A stretch of DNA of 64,000 nucleotides. It comes from Porodaedalea pini (lineage: Eukaryota > Basidiomycota > Agaricomycetes > Hymenochaetales > Hymenochaetaceae). Of the stretch, positions 22,500-34,885 are shown one piece after another. The DNA is taken from NCBI GenBank assembly GCA_002794775.1, contig NBAY01000025.1, positions 248,001 to 312,000 on the forward strand, read 5' to 3'. A model generated the notes under the pieces. It was not told the origin of the DNA and searched no databases. It saw nothing but the letters and a program-made list of their open reading frames with translations. Position numbers and translations under genes: made by a program. Numbering within the stretch: position 1 is the first letter of the stretch; each line of letters opens with the position of its first letter.

Positions 22500-25400
22500 A
22501 CTGGCAGATGCCAGCTGGACCTTCTCCTGACCATTGGGCAAGGGGTGGCAGGTGAAGTGAGAGAGGTGGATGCACACACCCTTGTGGACTCAGGGTGTAC
22601 AGGGTCGTGTATCAATGCAGGCTTTGTCAAATGATACAGGCTGGAGATGAAACACTACATTCATCCCCTCATGGTGCTAAATGCCAATGGTACACACAAT
22701 GAGGCAGGCTTGATCAAGGAATACATCAACATCAAATTGATCATTGGGCATCATAAGGAAAGGATTGTGCTCACGGTAATGTCACTTGCATCATCGAACA
22801 TCTTCCTAGGCTACGACTGGCTTTGATGACACAACCTGGAGATTGATTGGTCAGTGGGTTTGATTGAATTCACCTGCTGTCCGACCAAATGTGCAGTAAA
22901 AGAGAATGAGTCAGAAGAGATGAGGAGGGTGCAAGAGGTGTGAATGGACAAGGCATCCTGGCCTGCATATCTCAATGACTATGCCAATGTCTTCTCAGAG
23001 AAAGGATTTGAGAAGCTGCCGGAACATTGGCCCTGGGACCACATCATTGATTTCAAGCCTGATTTCAAGCCCAGCAACTGTAAAATCTACCCGCTGACAC
23101 CAATGGAACAACAGTTGTTGAAAGACTTCCTCAATGAGAACCTGAAATCCAGCAGGATATGCAAATCAATCTTGCCAATGGCATCTCCCTTCTTTTTCAT
23201 CAAGAAGGCCAACAAGTCCTTATGACCAATCCAGGACTACCAGAAGCTCAATGAGGGTACAATAAAGAACAAGTACCCTCTCCCACTCATCGACAAACTT
23301 GTCAACAAGGTCAAGAAAGCCAAGTACATCACCAAGCTTGACCTTTGCTGGGGGTACTACAACATCCGGATCTGCGAAGGTGACGAGTGGAAGGCGGTGT
23401 TTCAAACAAACCTGGGACTGTTCAAACTGACAGTCATATTCTTCAGCCTTTGCAATGCACCAGCAACATTCCAGGCCTTTGTCAACCACATATTCAAGGA
23501 CCTGATCTACACCAATCTGATCATTGTCTATCTTGATGATATCCTCATCCTCTCCAAGACCCTTGAGGAGCACATCGAGATGACAAGACGTGTATTGCAG
23601 ATCCTTCGAGAGAACGGCCTGTACCTGAAACCAGAGAAGTGCAAATTCAACGTCAAGGTCATAAAATACCTTGGTCACATCATCGGCAACAGCGAAATCA
23701 AGGCTGACCCGGTGAAGACAGAAGCGATCAAGAGCTGGCCTGTCCCACGGAACCTTAAGGAGCTTCAAAAGTTACTTGGCATGGGCAACTGGCTATGATG
23801 GTTCATCAAGGACTACAGCAAGGTGATCTAACCACTGACATCATTGACAGGCAAGAAGGGCTGGGTATGGGAGACCAAACAGCAGGAAGCATTTGAGGAG
23901 CTGAAGCATCATCTCAGCTCACCTCCAGTCCTGGTGATTGCCAACAACAAGGGCCCTTTCTGCATTGAAGCAGACTCGTCAAACTTTGCTCTAGGTGGCA
24001 TGCTGTTGCAGAAGCAGGAGGGGAAATGGAGGGTGATTGCCTACAGGTCAGAAGTGCTTCTACCAGTGGAACAAAACTACAAGATCTATGACAAGGAGAT
24101 GCTCACGATCATTTCAACACTCAAGGAGTGGTAGCAATACCTCCTCAGCACCCATCAAAAGTTTGAGATCTGGTCTGATCACACCAACCTAACATACTTC
24201 AGGTTGGTGCAAAAGCTGAGCTATCGTCAAGCTTGCTGGCAGTCAGAGCTTGAGGAATTTGACTTCTATCTTGAACATAAGTTGGGGAAGATGATGGGCA
24301 AAGCAGACCTGCTGTCATGCAAGGTGGGATATGATGAAGGTAAGGATGACAACAACGGTGTCGTATTCATCAAAGAGGAGTGGTTGATCTGTGGAGTAGT
24401 GAGAACATTGCATGATGAGGTGTTGGAATGAGTGGGTGAAGCACAGAGGGCACAGAAGGAGTCAGAGAGGCCAACGGGTTTGACAAAAGTCGATGGGCTA
24501 TAGCGGATGAAGGGCAAGGTGTACATGCTGTCGACAATGAAGGAAGTGGTGTTGTGGGAGTGCCATGACTCAACCCTGTCTGGACACCCTGGAGCATCCA
24601 AAATGGTGGAACTCATTTGTCAAGACTTCTGATGGGCATCAATGTTCTTGGACGTAAAAGTGTACGTTCGAGGATGTGACTGCTGTCAGCGAACAAAGGT
24701 GCTAAGGACGTTGAGGTTGAGACTGCTCCACCCAAACATGGTCCCTGAAGGTCCTTGGGAGATTGTCACAGTTGACCTCATTGGAGAACTCCCAGACTCA
24801 AAAGGGCACAACACTATCTGCATCTTTGTGGACAGATTCTCAAAGCAGATGCACGTGATCCCGATGATGACAAAGCTGTCAGCAGAAGGCATGGCACAAC
24901 TGTACCAAGATCATGTCTTTCGTCTGCACAGTCTACCAAAGAAGATCATCCATGATTGCAGCATGCAGTTTGATGCATCAATGATGAAGGAGTTGTACAA
25001 GCTCCTACACATCAAGGGAAATCCGTCGATAGCATACCACCCACAGACAGATGGTCAGACAGAACATGTCAACCAGGAGCTTGAACAGTACCTTCAACTC
25101 TTTGTTGACTGTAGGCAATCTGACTGGAAAGACTGGCTCCCACTCACGAAGTTTGCATACAACAACCACAAACACTCAGCAACAAAGATGTCCCCCTTCC
25201 ATGTGAATACAGGACGTCACCCAATGAGCTTCAACACTGTACAAACTACTTCTGCTAGCATGTCAGTGGAAGAATTTGCAAAGCACATCAAGGAGACCCA
25301 TCACATAGCAAAGGACAACCTGGTCAAGGCAGCTGAGGACATGAAGCACTACCATGACCAGACTGCGGGAGTGTCACTGGAGTACAAGGCAGGAGACAAG

Positions 25401-25922
25401 GTCTTCCTTGATGGACAGAACATCAGTATGGACTCTCTGACAAAGAAGCTAGCTGACAAGTGGCATGGCCTGTTTGAAATTGTCAACAAGGTCGGAGCAA
25501 GCGCATACAAGCTCAAGCTCCCCAAGCGATGGAAAAAGGTCCACCCTGTCTTCAACAAAGCCTTGCTGAATCCTGCTGTTGAACCATCTTTCAAAAGCCA
25601 AAAGCAACCGCCACCACTGCCACCCGACATCGTCGACAATGAGAAGGAATATGAGGTCAAGCAAATCCTAGACTCACGTCTGCATCAGGGGAAACTACAG
25701 TACCTTGTCAAGTGGGTCAGATACAATGAACTGACCTGGCAGCCACAAATGGACTTCAGTGAGAATGCAAAGGAGGCGATCACTGAATTCTACCAAAAGT
25801 ACCCTGGCGCCCCCCATAAACTGGATATCCCTCATCAACGACTCTGTCCAATCTTTGTCAACACTGAGCCTGACGACCACAATCACAGTTGGTCAGGATG
25901 CCCAACCTTGAGAGGGGGGTAA
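22500..25922 (+). pseudogene. Element D pol (protease to chromodomain)
   Basis: Continues protease after the element C insertion: GRQLDLLL-like block, DSGCTGSC (about 22590), FLGYDWL, then RT with YLDDILIL (about 23528-23555), RNase H, integrase (zinc finger CDCCQ near 24680; VDLIGEL; HPQTDGQTE) and a C-terminal chromodomain (LQYLVKWVRYNELTWQP, about 25698-25745). The last 427 codons (24642-25922) are a single open frame, but the earlier part has about ten stops, mostly TGA with some TAG and TAA. CpG is strongly depleted compared with element C. Confidence 0.9.
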
Positions 25923-26343
25923 TGTTAGTGCCTTATTTTATTCTCACCCCTTTTACCATTTACCATTTCCTTTCTTTTAATCGTTCCTTCTCATTATAAT
26001 TAATCATCTTTGCAATCGCTTCCCACACTCCCTATCACCTGACCTTCATTCATTCCATCCTGATCTTTTAGATAATCTTAGATAATATAGTCTCATGGTT
26101 GTTGCTATAAGAGGGACCAGGAATCGCATGAACTCCTTATTCTGCTTTTCCTCTTACCTCTGTGATGACCTAGGTGAGACTTGCCCCTCCTGTATTAGTG
26201 TATATTGTATTAATCCTCTTACCTCTGTGACGACCTAGCCTGAGTATAGCATGTCCCGAGTCCCTGCTCAAGTATAGCACATCCCAGACAACAGTCAGCC
26301 AAGGCCTGCCCAGTTCAAGTGCCACCCGAGCTCCTGCCTAACA
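25923..26343 (+). repeat. 3' LTR of element D
   Basis: 421 bp, TGTTAGTGCC...CTAACA, with both copies of the internal ~20-bp repeat whose recombination shortened the 5' LTR. Followed by the GATAC target duplication. Confidence 0.93.
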
Positions 26344-26975
26344 GATACGGCCAGACTTCAAGTTCTTGTCAATGAAGTCTTTCAGTGACTGTTGCTCTGT
26401 CAGCGTAAGTGGATAGATCTTGCAGTCGCTGGGCTTGAAGTTGGGCTTCAGGTTGATGACATGGTCCCAGGGGCGATGCTCCGGTAGCTTCTCAAATCCT
26501 TTCTCCAAGAAGATGTTGGCATAGTCATTGAGATATGCAGGCCAGGACACCTTGTCCATTCGCACTTCTCACACCTTCCTCATCTCTTCCATCTCACTTT
26601 TCTTCACTGCACATTCGGTTGGGCAATGGGTGAATTCAATTGAACCTGCTGACCAATTGATCTCTGGGTTGTGTTGTCAAAGCCAGTCGTAGCCTAGGAA
26701 GATGTTTGATGATGCAAGTGACATTACCCCAAGCACAATCCTTTCCTTGTGATGTCCGACAATCAACTTGACATTGACGTATTCTCTGATCAAGCCTGCT
26801 TCATTATGCATGCTGTCGGCATTGAGCACCGTGAGAGGCCAGATGTAGCATTTTGTTTCCAACCTGTAATGTTCGACGAACCCTGTGTCAATGCACAACC
26901 CTGTGTACCCCGAATCCATGAGGGCATGCATGTCCACCTCTCTTGCTTCACCTGCTACTCCATGGTTGACAGTTA
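26344..26975 (-). pseudogene. Element B protease and RT start, between D and the gene-fragment segment
   Basis: Minus strand: C-terminal protease (DSGYTGLC near 26900-26925, with Cys changed to Tyr in the active-site loop, then FLGYDWL) and the RT-proximal block MDKVSWPAYLNDYA...CPWDH-like, ending GRIC at 26344. The first base pairs are the target duplication of element D. The upstream edge, at ATGGTTGACAG, is where the 8.1-kb foreign segment starts. Confidence 0.85.
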
Positions 26976-27544
26976 CGATTACTGAGTTTACGAAGTATCG
27001 TCTTTTGTTGTGGGCCGAGATAAAGTCCCCAATTTGGATTTTTGTCAGCTTCATAAGCTGATGGCATACTATATATGTTAATTTTGGACCCCTTTTCTAC
27101 TAAATTCGGGCTGTGGCTATGAAGGGTTCACTGCTTTTGTGGCTGTACAGTGCTCACTTTCTTCATTGACATATTTAATTTTATTCAACCAGTCAAATCT
27201 CAAGCTTGAAGCATGTAAAAAAACTTCAGACACATCTCTATCTGTCCATGTATTTTTTTGTAATATAAAGTGGCCTGGTTGAATTAAAAATCGGTCGAAA
27301 GCAGAGTTGACGACAGTGACAACATGTGATCTCCAACCTCAGCAGACTTGCGGTTGTCGACGAGTCTGTTTCACTGCAGCAAAGACACTCGCTTCGCTCC
27401 CTCATGTGTTCCTCAGTGGGAGGTACACCTGAGCTGAATTGTCTCCTTCAAATTTCTCTTGGGATTTCTCTGCTTTTTTCTTAATCACACTACATCACTG
27501 CTTCTCATGGTAGCTGTCCCGTCACAGCTGCCTGCCTGCCCACC
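26976..27544. other. AT-rich non-coding left end of the gene-fragment segment
   Basis: No reading frame with recognisable content. It includes an imperfect inverted repeat (TTTAATTTTATTCAACCAG at 27174 and CTGGTTGAATTAAAAAT at 27270) and T-runs. Possibly the subterminal part of the element that carries the fragments. Confidence 0.4.
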
Positions 27545-29993
27545 CGCACTGCTCGAGGCAACAAAAAGGTCGACGACAGCATGGCAAGAGGACCTCCAAT
27601 AGCTCTTTCATCGCACAAAAGATCACTTCCCATACGTCATCTGGGATCTACTGGATGAGGACGCAATGGACGAAGGCAGCAACGCGGACTCGGAGGTTTG
27701 GGGACATAAAGGTGAGCACGAGCGCAGAACCTACCACCTGTCCTTGAGAATAACAGATGCTAGCTATCGTTTATGCTCGTGCACTACCCAGTTTCCAGGC
27801 GTGCTGATTCTCGTTCCGGCCGGCACCTATCGCGTCCCCACTTCCGTTCACTGCCTCTCCGACACCGTCTCTTCCAATGCCGATGACATCTGCACTCTCT
27901 TTCAACCTTGGCGTTGAGTTCCTCTACCCGGCCTCCATGTGCTCTGGCACGCTCAGCTTCAGAAACCGTTCATATGATTTGGACACCGCTTTCCGTGCGT
28001 CCAGACGTGCAGAACACATACCTTGAGCGCGGAGCGTGGCGCGCCCTTGTTGGTCTTTTCGGAGAGGGCTAGTGCACGCCGGACTTCGCTACACTCCCGC
28101 AGAAGACGAAAGATGGGTTGATGACCGACCTGAAGAAGCGTCCGCTCCCGCAGAATGCGTTTCCTTTGCTCTTCGCTGCGCATGCGGCCTTAGTGAAGGT
28201 CAACTCTGTGCGCGACGCTTGGGTAGAGGGTGTGAGAGAAATGGTTATGACAGCAAGGGGGTTTTGTGGATGCGCTGCTTTGCAACGAGGTGGAGAAGTG
28301 TTTCAATGAGCGCGAGTGGGTTGAGATTATGGAGAATGATGGGCTAGGACGGATTGAGGACGGGGAGTGAGTTGAGTGGTTATGGAAGCTGTGCGGAGGG
28401 GCATGGCGGAGTCGAATGCTGGCATGCTCTATCAGGTGAGTATTAAAATATAATCGGGTTTATTATTGTGCTCATTCCTTCGCAGACTCTCCTTTCCGCA
28501 ATTCTTCTTCGTCAGTACCCTATGGAACCAAGCGAGACCCTCTTATCAAACATCATCCACATCCGTGTGCAAGTTGAACAGACTCGTATGGATCTGCTTC
28601 GCTGGATGCGAAGGCGCTGGGTCTGTATCCGGAACGAGGGTGGCTTCGATGCGCTGGAAAGTTGGGCGATCAAGGAGATCAGCGATGGTATTGCTAATAA
28701 CAATCTACAGAGATCAACATCCCGGTCGAAGATCTTCTAACGCCGACGACGAGCAACTCCAACACGGTGCGTGGGCCGCTTACGCGAGCAGGCCTTCGCC
28801 CTACTCTCAGCAGGGTCGAAGACACCACTGAGCGCGATAGCATGAGCACGTCGCATTCGCTTCGTACGAGCGTGCTGAACAAGGACCTTGCTCGCGGGGA
28901 TGCAGCTGTCACCTCGTCTAGCGCATCTGTCCGGAGCGTAGCGCACAGCGTTGCGTCGACGACTAGCCGAACGTCATTGCGCCTTACCACTGCGATGGAG
29001 CGTGAGCGTAAGGAGAGCCGGCCAGACTCGAAATTTGTGCCGTCCACCCCGCGTAGCACGAGTCCAAGCGTCCATAGGGCACCGAGTGCACTCTCGTTTA
29101 CTTCAGGTATGGACGTGGATGGGGAGGGTGACGAACAAGAAAGCCCGCGACTAAAGGGCTCGACCTCGTCCCTTGCGTGCTCTACCACGTCATCTTCTGT
29201 GGTTTCTCGACGGCCCGATGTAGCTTCTCGCTCTCCACGCACAACTAGGAAAGACACAGGAGACACCGCGAGTGTTACGGGTGTAAAACTCCCAAACGTC
29301 GTCTCCGTGCGAAGACCAAAATCTGTCGCCGCCTCTGTTTCATCTGCTCGTTCACATGCATCGACTATCCGCAGAAATGCCGCCACTGCAGGCCAGCAAG
29401 GTACTCTTCGTCCACCTCATCCGCCCTCGCGACCGACATTCTCGCTCTCGAATGTGTCAATGTCCAGCAGCAGGAGCGGGGCTTCAACACGCGAGTCTAC
29501 ATTCAAGACGCCTCGTGAGAATATGACTCCGCGGGACTCTGTTACTTGGTCGAGGAAAGTCTCGACCACGTCAACGACCTCGATGTGCAGCACCGGAACC
29601 TCAAGATCTCCTAAAACGCCGGCGTCGGCACTACCGAAAGGACGGCCGCATCGCGTCTCTGAAACGAGTGCGGCACCAATTAGTACGGTAAACGCGGCGT
29701 CGCGCACACGGAAGGTGTCGCCCATTACTACAGTATCTACGAAAACAACAGTGAACAAGACGTCCGTCATTCGAAAGTCACCGTCGGCGAATTCAAATCG
29801 ATCAACTGCATCTGTGGCAACAGCTGGAGGGAAGAAGACAACGACGAAGAAGTCCCCTGCAGTCGATGAGAAGAAGCCTTCTCCGGCGAGGCATCGCGTG
29901 CGACTTATGCCTTACTCTAGTACGTGTTTATCCACCTTTAATTCATTGTATGGTCACTGATTAGTGTATTTTAGCCTTACATCTCTTTCTCAG
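27545..29993 (+). pseudogene. Captured BTB-like, Ser/Arg-rich gene fragment fused to RPB1
   Basis: Starts with a block (LLDEDAMDE, NADSEVWGHK, then after an apparent intron AIVYARALPSFQA) that resembles the N-terminal half of a BTB/POZ domain. In-frame TGA codons occur near 27817 and 28068. A helical stretch (28468-28740: LLSAILLRQYP, VEQTRMDLLRWMRRRW) follows, then a long open Ser/Thr/Arg/Pro-rich, low-complexity region of about 380 codons (28767-29919) ending at an intron donor (29920; intron to 29993). GC-rich and CpG-rich unlike the surrounding retroelements. I do not recognise the gene; BTB is a tentative call. Confidence 0.5.
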
Positions 29994-30004
29994 CTCCGTC
30001 TAGC

Positions 30005-31893
30005 GTTCCTCAGAGCGAAGAGACGAGAGCTGAGCTCAGTCAAATTGCATGGGTTGCGAAGCAGATCATCTCGCCGCAGGCGAACAAACCTGATATGGGC
30101 ATCGTACAGGACACGTCGTGCGGTGTCCGGAAATTCACTCTACGGGATAGCTTCCTCGACTGGGTGCAGGTGCAAAACATCCTGCTCTGGGTGCCGGACT
30201 GGGATGACACGATTCCGACGCCGGCGATCTTGAAGCCGAAGCCATTATGGACTTGCAAACAGATTCCTAGCATGACGATTCCTCGCGAAATAAACACATC
30301 GCTCGCCTGATCCGAAATCTTCGAGCCCCGTTTTCGACGATGGCATGCTTATTGAAAACGGAGAGATCATCTCTGGTATCGTGGAGAAGAAGACGGTTGG
30401 GGCGTCGCAAGGCGGTCTTATCCACGTCGTCTTCCACGAAAAAGGTCCTGAAGCGACTCGTACGCTGTTCACTGGTCTTCAGCAGATCGTTTATTACTGG
30501 CTGTTCCACAATGGATTCAGTATAGGCATTGATGATGCGGTCGCGGATAAGGAGACAATGGCGTACATCACGGAGCAGATCAAGATGCGGAAGCAGAATG
30601 TCGTGCAGGCCATTGAAGATGCATCTAATGACCGTCTGAAAGCTGCACCGGGTATGACTATTCGCGAGTCGTTCGAGAGTCGAGTCGAAGGCGAGCTCAA
30701 CTTGGCGCGTGACCACTCCGGTCAATACGCAGAGAAGAACCTGAAGGAGGACAACAATGTCAAAGAGATCATTAATTAATATTGTCGCGGGTTCGAAGGG
30801 TTCATTCATTAACATCTCGCAGATGTCCGTCTGTGTTGGTCAGCAGTCCGTTGAAGGGAAGCGAATCCCGTTTGGCTTCAGGCATCGCACACTACCTCAC
30901 TTTACGAAGGACGACTTCAGCCCAGAGGTGCGCGGTTTCGTGAGAACTCGTATCTTCGTGGATTAACTCCGCAAGAGTTTTTCTTCCACACTATGGCTGG
31001 TCGCGAAGGTTTGATCGATACCGCTGTCAAGACGGCCGAGACTGGTTACATTCAGTGTCGACTTGTAAAGCACTCGAAGACGTGGCTGTCTGCTACGACG
31101 GGACTGTACAAAACTCACTGGGTGACCTGATCCAATTCGTGTATGGCGAAGATGGTATGGACGGTGCTTTTATTGAATGGCAAACGATCAAAACGTTCGG
31201 TATCAATGATCGCGAGTTCGAACATCGCTATCGAGTCGACGTCACTTTTTTTCACTGGTGTTTTGCAAGTCGGTATCGATGACTCATCCCTCGAGCTCGA
31301 GCAAAAAAAACTCGACGAGGAATATGACCGTCTTCATGAGGATCGTAAATTGCTCCGTGAATTCATTTTCCAGAGCCGTGACAGTTCCACTGCCCACTAT
31401 CTTCCTGTCAACCTGAACCGCATCGTGCAGAACGCAACGCAGATTTTTCATATCGACCACAGAAAACCGAGCGATCTGGAGCCGGTTTACATCATTGAGC
31501 AAGTGCAGCAGCTGGCGGACCGCCTCATTGTTGTGTGCTGCGTTGATCTTTTAATACAGGGGGCTGCCGAGAACGCTTCTGTTGCATTCCGCATGCACCT
31601 TCGGGCGACTTTTGCCGCGTGTCCAGTCCTAGAGGAGTTCCACCCCAACAGAGAGACTGGGTTTTGGGCGAGGTGGAGACGAAGTTCAACCAGTCGGTCG
31701 CTCATCCGGGCGAGATGTGCGGCACACTCGCTGCCCAGTCGATCGGTGAGCCGGCGACGCAGATGACACTAAATACCTTCCATTACGCTGGTGTTTCGAG
31801 TAAAAACGTCACGCTCGGTGTGCCGCGTCTTAAAGAAATCATCAACGTCGCCGCGAATACCAAAACTCCGTCGCTCACAGTGTACCTGGACCC
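30005..31893 (+). pseudogene. RPB1: Captured fragment of RNA polymerase II largest subunit (RPB1)
   Basis: Covers about the middle third of RPB1, from [16 protein letters not shown] just after the active-site Asp-triad region, through the pore/funnel, the bridge helix ([19 protein letters not shown], about 31000-31055) and the trigger loop ([11 protein letters not shown], about 31764-31796), ending at PSLTVYLDP. The clamp, the NADFDGD catalytic loop and the CTD are missing. Several frame changes (near 30300, 30775, 30965, 31090, 31245, 31660) and point changes, such as Arg to Cys beside the bridge helix, make it non-functional. Both joints are abrupt: the Ser-rich gene upstream and PRP8 downstream. 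Confidence 0.9.
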
Positions 31894-32812
31894 TTTGCTA
31901 CGACATCGAATCCGTTGAGAAGATTACAGACACATATCTTGATCAGTTCTTATTCTTTGAGGCTGACAAGCGCGGACACTGAACCTCCTCCTTCTGGTGT
32001 ACAAGTGGTGCCAGGGTATCAATCACTTGATGGACATCTGGGAGATGAGCGAGGGCGAATGCGTAGTGACGATGGAGACCGTACTGTCGAAGGTCTACGA
32101 AAAGATTGACCTGACCCTTCTCAACCGTCTGCTTCGTCTTATTCTCGACCATAATCTTGCGGACTATATCACAGCGAATAATAACTATGTTCTCACCTAC
32201 AAAGATATGGCACATACGAACACATACGGGATGATCCGCGGTCTGCAGTTCTCTGCCTTTGTCTTCCAATACTATGGTCTTGTCCTCGATCTTCTATTCC
32301 TCGGCTTGCAACGCGCAAGTGAAATGGCGGGTCCCCCTCAACTGTCCAATAATTTCCCGCAGTACCGTGATTCTGCGACCGAGACACGCCATCCAGTCCG
32401 TCTCTATTCTCGTTGATTTGATCGTTTGCATATTTTATTCCGCTTCACCGCCGAGGAATCACGCGACCTTATACAACGTTACCTCAACGCGAATCCGGAT
32501 CCGACAAACAACAACATTATTGAGTATAATAACAAGAGATGTTGGCCGCGGGATTGCCGTATGCGCCTGATCAAGCACGACGCCAATCTAGGTCGGGCTG
32601 TGTTCTGGAACGTGAAGCAGAGCCTGCCTCGTTCTTTGACTACGATTGAATGGGAAGATACGTTTGTTAGTATCTACTCAAAAACAACCCTCAGCTACTC
32701 TTCGAGGTGCGCATTCTGCCGAAGATTCGGACGATGAGTGGAGAGCAGTTCTCGCTCAAGGACGGGGTGTGGAATTTGACCAACGAGCAGTTGAAGGAGC
32801 GTACTGCACAAG
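31894..32812 (+). pseudogene. PRP8: Captured fragment of spliceosomal PRP8
   Basis: Fragment of the U5 snRNP scaffold protein from [17 protein letters not shown] through [35 protein letters not shown]...[10 protein letters not shown] and [10 protein letters not shown] to [30 protein letters not shown] and [17 protein letters not shown]. This is part of the RT-like large domain. Frame changes near 31975, 32415 and 32690. It begins in RPB1 sequence without a spacer and ends at ERTAQAF, where NOT1 sequence follows. Real PRP8 is about 2,350 residues; about 300 are present. Confidence 0.9.
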
Positions 32813-33612
32813 CCTTCCTCTGCATCTCCTGCGCAACATCAAGTTCGAGTCCATTCCAGAGATGGGCCCGATCCCTCCCATCCTATCCGACTTCTCCCTC
32901 ATCCTCAAAAATGGTGATCTTAGAGGCTATCTGGACCAGTGCCCTTTGAGCCGCGTCTTGCAGACCTCCCTGGCTGCGCTCAAAGATCGTCTGCGCCTGC
33001 CCCCTGGTATTGCGACAGGCGAAGAGACGTACAACATTTCGCTGATGAACGCGGTTGTCATGTACGTTGGTGTTTCCTCGGTTGCTCAGGTCAAGGCTCG
33101 GAGCGGCACGTCAACATTCGTTCCGACGGACCCAGGCGTAGTCGCTCTGACCTACCTGGCATACAATCTAGATCCTGGAGGTGCGTCTGTTATCTTCTTT
33201 TACACAATTTGCGATGACTGGCTCAGCCCATCATATTACTTCCAGGTCAACACCACTTGATTGGTTCGATGATTCTCCACCTTCGCTTCCCGAATGCGCA
33301 TACGCACTGGTTCAGCTGCCTCCTATTGTACCTGTTCGAGCAGGCGAAGGACGATTGTTTCCGTGAGATCATGACTAGGGTGCTACTGGAGCGCTTCATT
33401 GTGCGTCGTCCCCACCCGTTGGGAGCGCCGCTTACGTTCATTGAGCTCCTGCGCAACCCCGAGTACGACTTCTGGAACAAAGAGTTTGTGCGTGTCGCAC
33501 CGGAGGTCACGCTCATGCTGGATAATGTACGTTGCAGTCTTCTCATCACTTGCCCTTGCTCGTACTGATAGATCATCTGCTGTGCAGGTTGCTCGCAGTG
33601 TGTTTCAACCAT
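32813..33612 (+). pseudogene. NOT1: Captured C-terminal fragment of NOT1 (CCR4-NOT scaffold)
   Basis: Encodes the NOT-module C-terminus: [32 protein letters not shown], then after a retained intron (about 33180-33245) HLRFPNAHTHWFSCLLLYLF, TRVLLERFIV, RPHPLGAPLTFIELLRNPEYDFW, and after a second intron (about 33528-33588) VARSVFQP with what looks like the native TAA stop. Both introns have GT...AG ends, so the piece came from genomic DNA, not from a cDNA. One open stretch of 204 codons (32646-33260) runs across the PRP8-NOT1 joint. The rest of NOT1 (over 1,500 residues) is absent. Confidence 0.88.
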
Positions 33613-33733
33613 AACCATAGATTAAATAATGCTCATCAGCTGTGATATTTTTGTGTTGCTTTCTTTGGTTTTTGTTCTTTGTCGGTACTCTCAAGCTCTC
33701 TTTCTTCTACTGCACATTGTATTGTATCAAGTA

Positions 33734-34885
33734 CAGTGGAACCTGTCTATAAGAATCCTTGTGGATAAGAACTACCTGTACCTAAGAACTGAATTCTAGG
33801 TCCACCGACACGGTAGGCGGGAAATTCAGGGTCCTATAAGAACTATTGCTATAAGAAATAAGAACCGACCCTCCGGTAGAAATTTAAGGCAAAAATTCTT
33901 ATATGGAGGTAGTCAGCTGACCATGTATATCCCCATATGTCTAGACTGTGACAATATGTATCTTAGCAAACATGCCACCAATAGTTTAGTGGCTTGCACA
34001 AACTAAATAATAAGCAAAAAAAAATGATAGACACCTCTCTCCTCCTTCCCTATGCCACCATCTGAGGAGCTAGGCTGCACACAAAACCCAGATGGCACTC
34101 TGAGGGATGCCAGTGAAATTCAATGGTCACACTCTTGCGACAGCTCTCCCATGCTTCTTGACACTTCTAGGCCAGATCCAGTCAAGGGTCCTGAGCTTCT
34201 CATACTTCCTGAACTTTCTGCACTTTTGGTGCTTCCTGCACTTCCGGAAGCTGATATCCCACCAAAGAAGCCTTCTCATGGCAGAGCACCAAAACTGAAA
34301 ACCTTTGGGAACTGGTCCATCACAGCCACTGTTCATCTGGTGCAGAAGCGCATACACAAATGGTGATCATCTTGAGATTCTCAGCTTTGCAGAGGGGCCT
34401 GGGAAAGGTCTGACTCACAAAAAAATTGCTGAGCAGTTCCAGAAAAAGTGGCCTACACTTAATGCATCTACCGTGACAAAAATATTGGCCAAACATGATG
34501 AATTGCACAGCTCAGTGCAGGCAGACCTCCATTTTGTATTTTTTAAACAGCCTCGACATGTCTGCCTTCCACAATTGGAGAAGGCACTCACTCTTTGGGT
34601 TAATACTGCCATGTGCCGGATCAGTATCACAGCCACTGTGCTTAAAGTTAAGGCCAATTACTTTGCCGATCAGCTTAGCATACCAGACAATCAGCGCCTT
34701 ACCCTTTCCAATGGCTGGGTTGAATTGTTTAAGCAGAGGCATAGACTTTGAGAAGTTCAGCTTCATGGAGAAGCTGCTTCTATATCACCAGAAGAAGTCA
34801 CAGCTGCTTGGAAGCATCTCCAGTCCACTCTTTTGGGGTTCAAGCCATATGACATCTACAATTTTGATGAAACTGGTCTCTATTA
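33734..34885 (+). mobile_element. Pogo/Fot1-like (Tc1/mariner superfamily) transposon, 3' truncated
   Basis: Left terminus CAGTGGAACCTGTCTATAAG preceded by TA (33732-33733). A subterminal GGGAAATTCAGGGTCC motif is shared with the MITE at 61305. Transposase remains run from about 34052 to 34885: a CENP-B-type helix-turn-helix region (LTHKKIAEQFQKKWPTL, SNGWVELFKQRH) and the start of the DDE domain (IYNFDETGLYY, first catalytic Asp) at about 34855-34885. A TGA lies near 34749. The DDE domain and right terminus are missing; the inverted-repeat element at 34886 starts exactly at the break. It follows the NOT1 3' flank, so it inserted there. Confidence 0.85.

Larger units (their letters stand above)
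12948..26343 (+). mobile_element. Ty3/gypsy chromovirus element D, complete ends, holding element C
   Basis: Complete plus-strand element bounded by LTRs 12948-13303 and 25923-26343 and by perfect GATAC target duplications (12943-12947 and 26344-26348). The target is RT of element B. D is interrupted by a 0.9-kb LTR-like insertion in gag (14656-15542) and by element C in protease (16237-22499). Without these it would be about 6.2 kb, the same as C. Its coding sequence is CpG-poor and carries many stops, so it is older than C. Confidence 0.93.

Noticed and set aside
28694..29386. Minus-strand 230-codon reading frame
   Set aside because: It is the shadow of the Ser/Thr/Arg-rich plus-strand frame; the GC-rich, repetitive codons keep the opposite strand open.
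30005..31893. Functional RNA polymerase II large subunit gene
   Set aside because: Only the middle third is present, with several frame changes and fused neighbours; the catalytic loop and CTD are missing.
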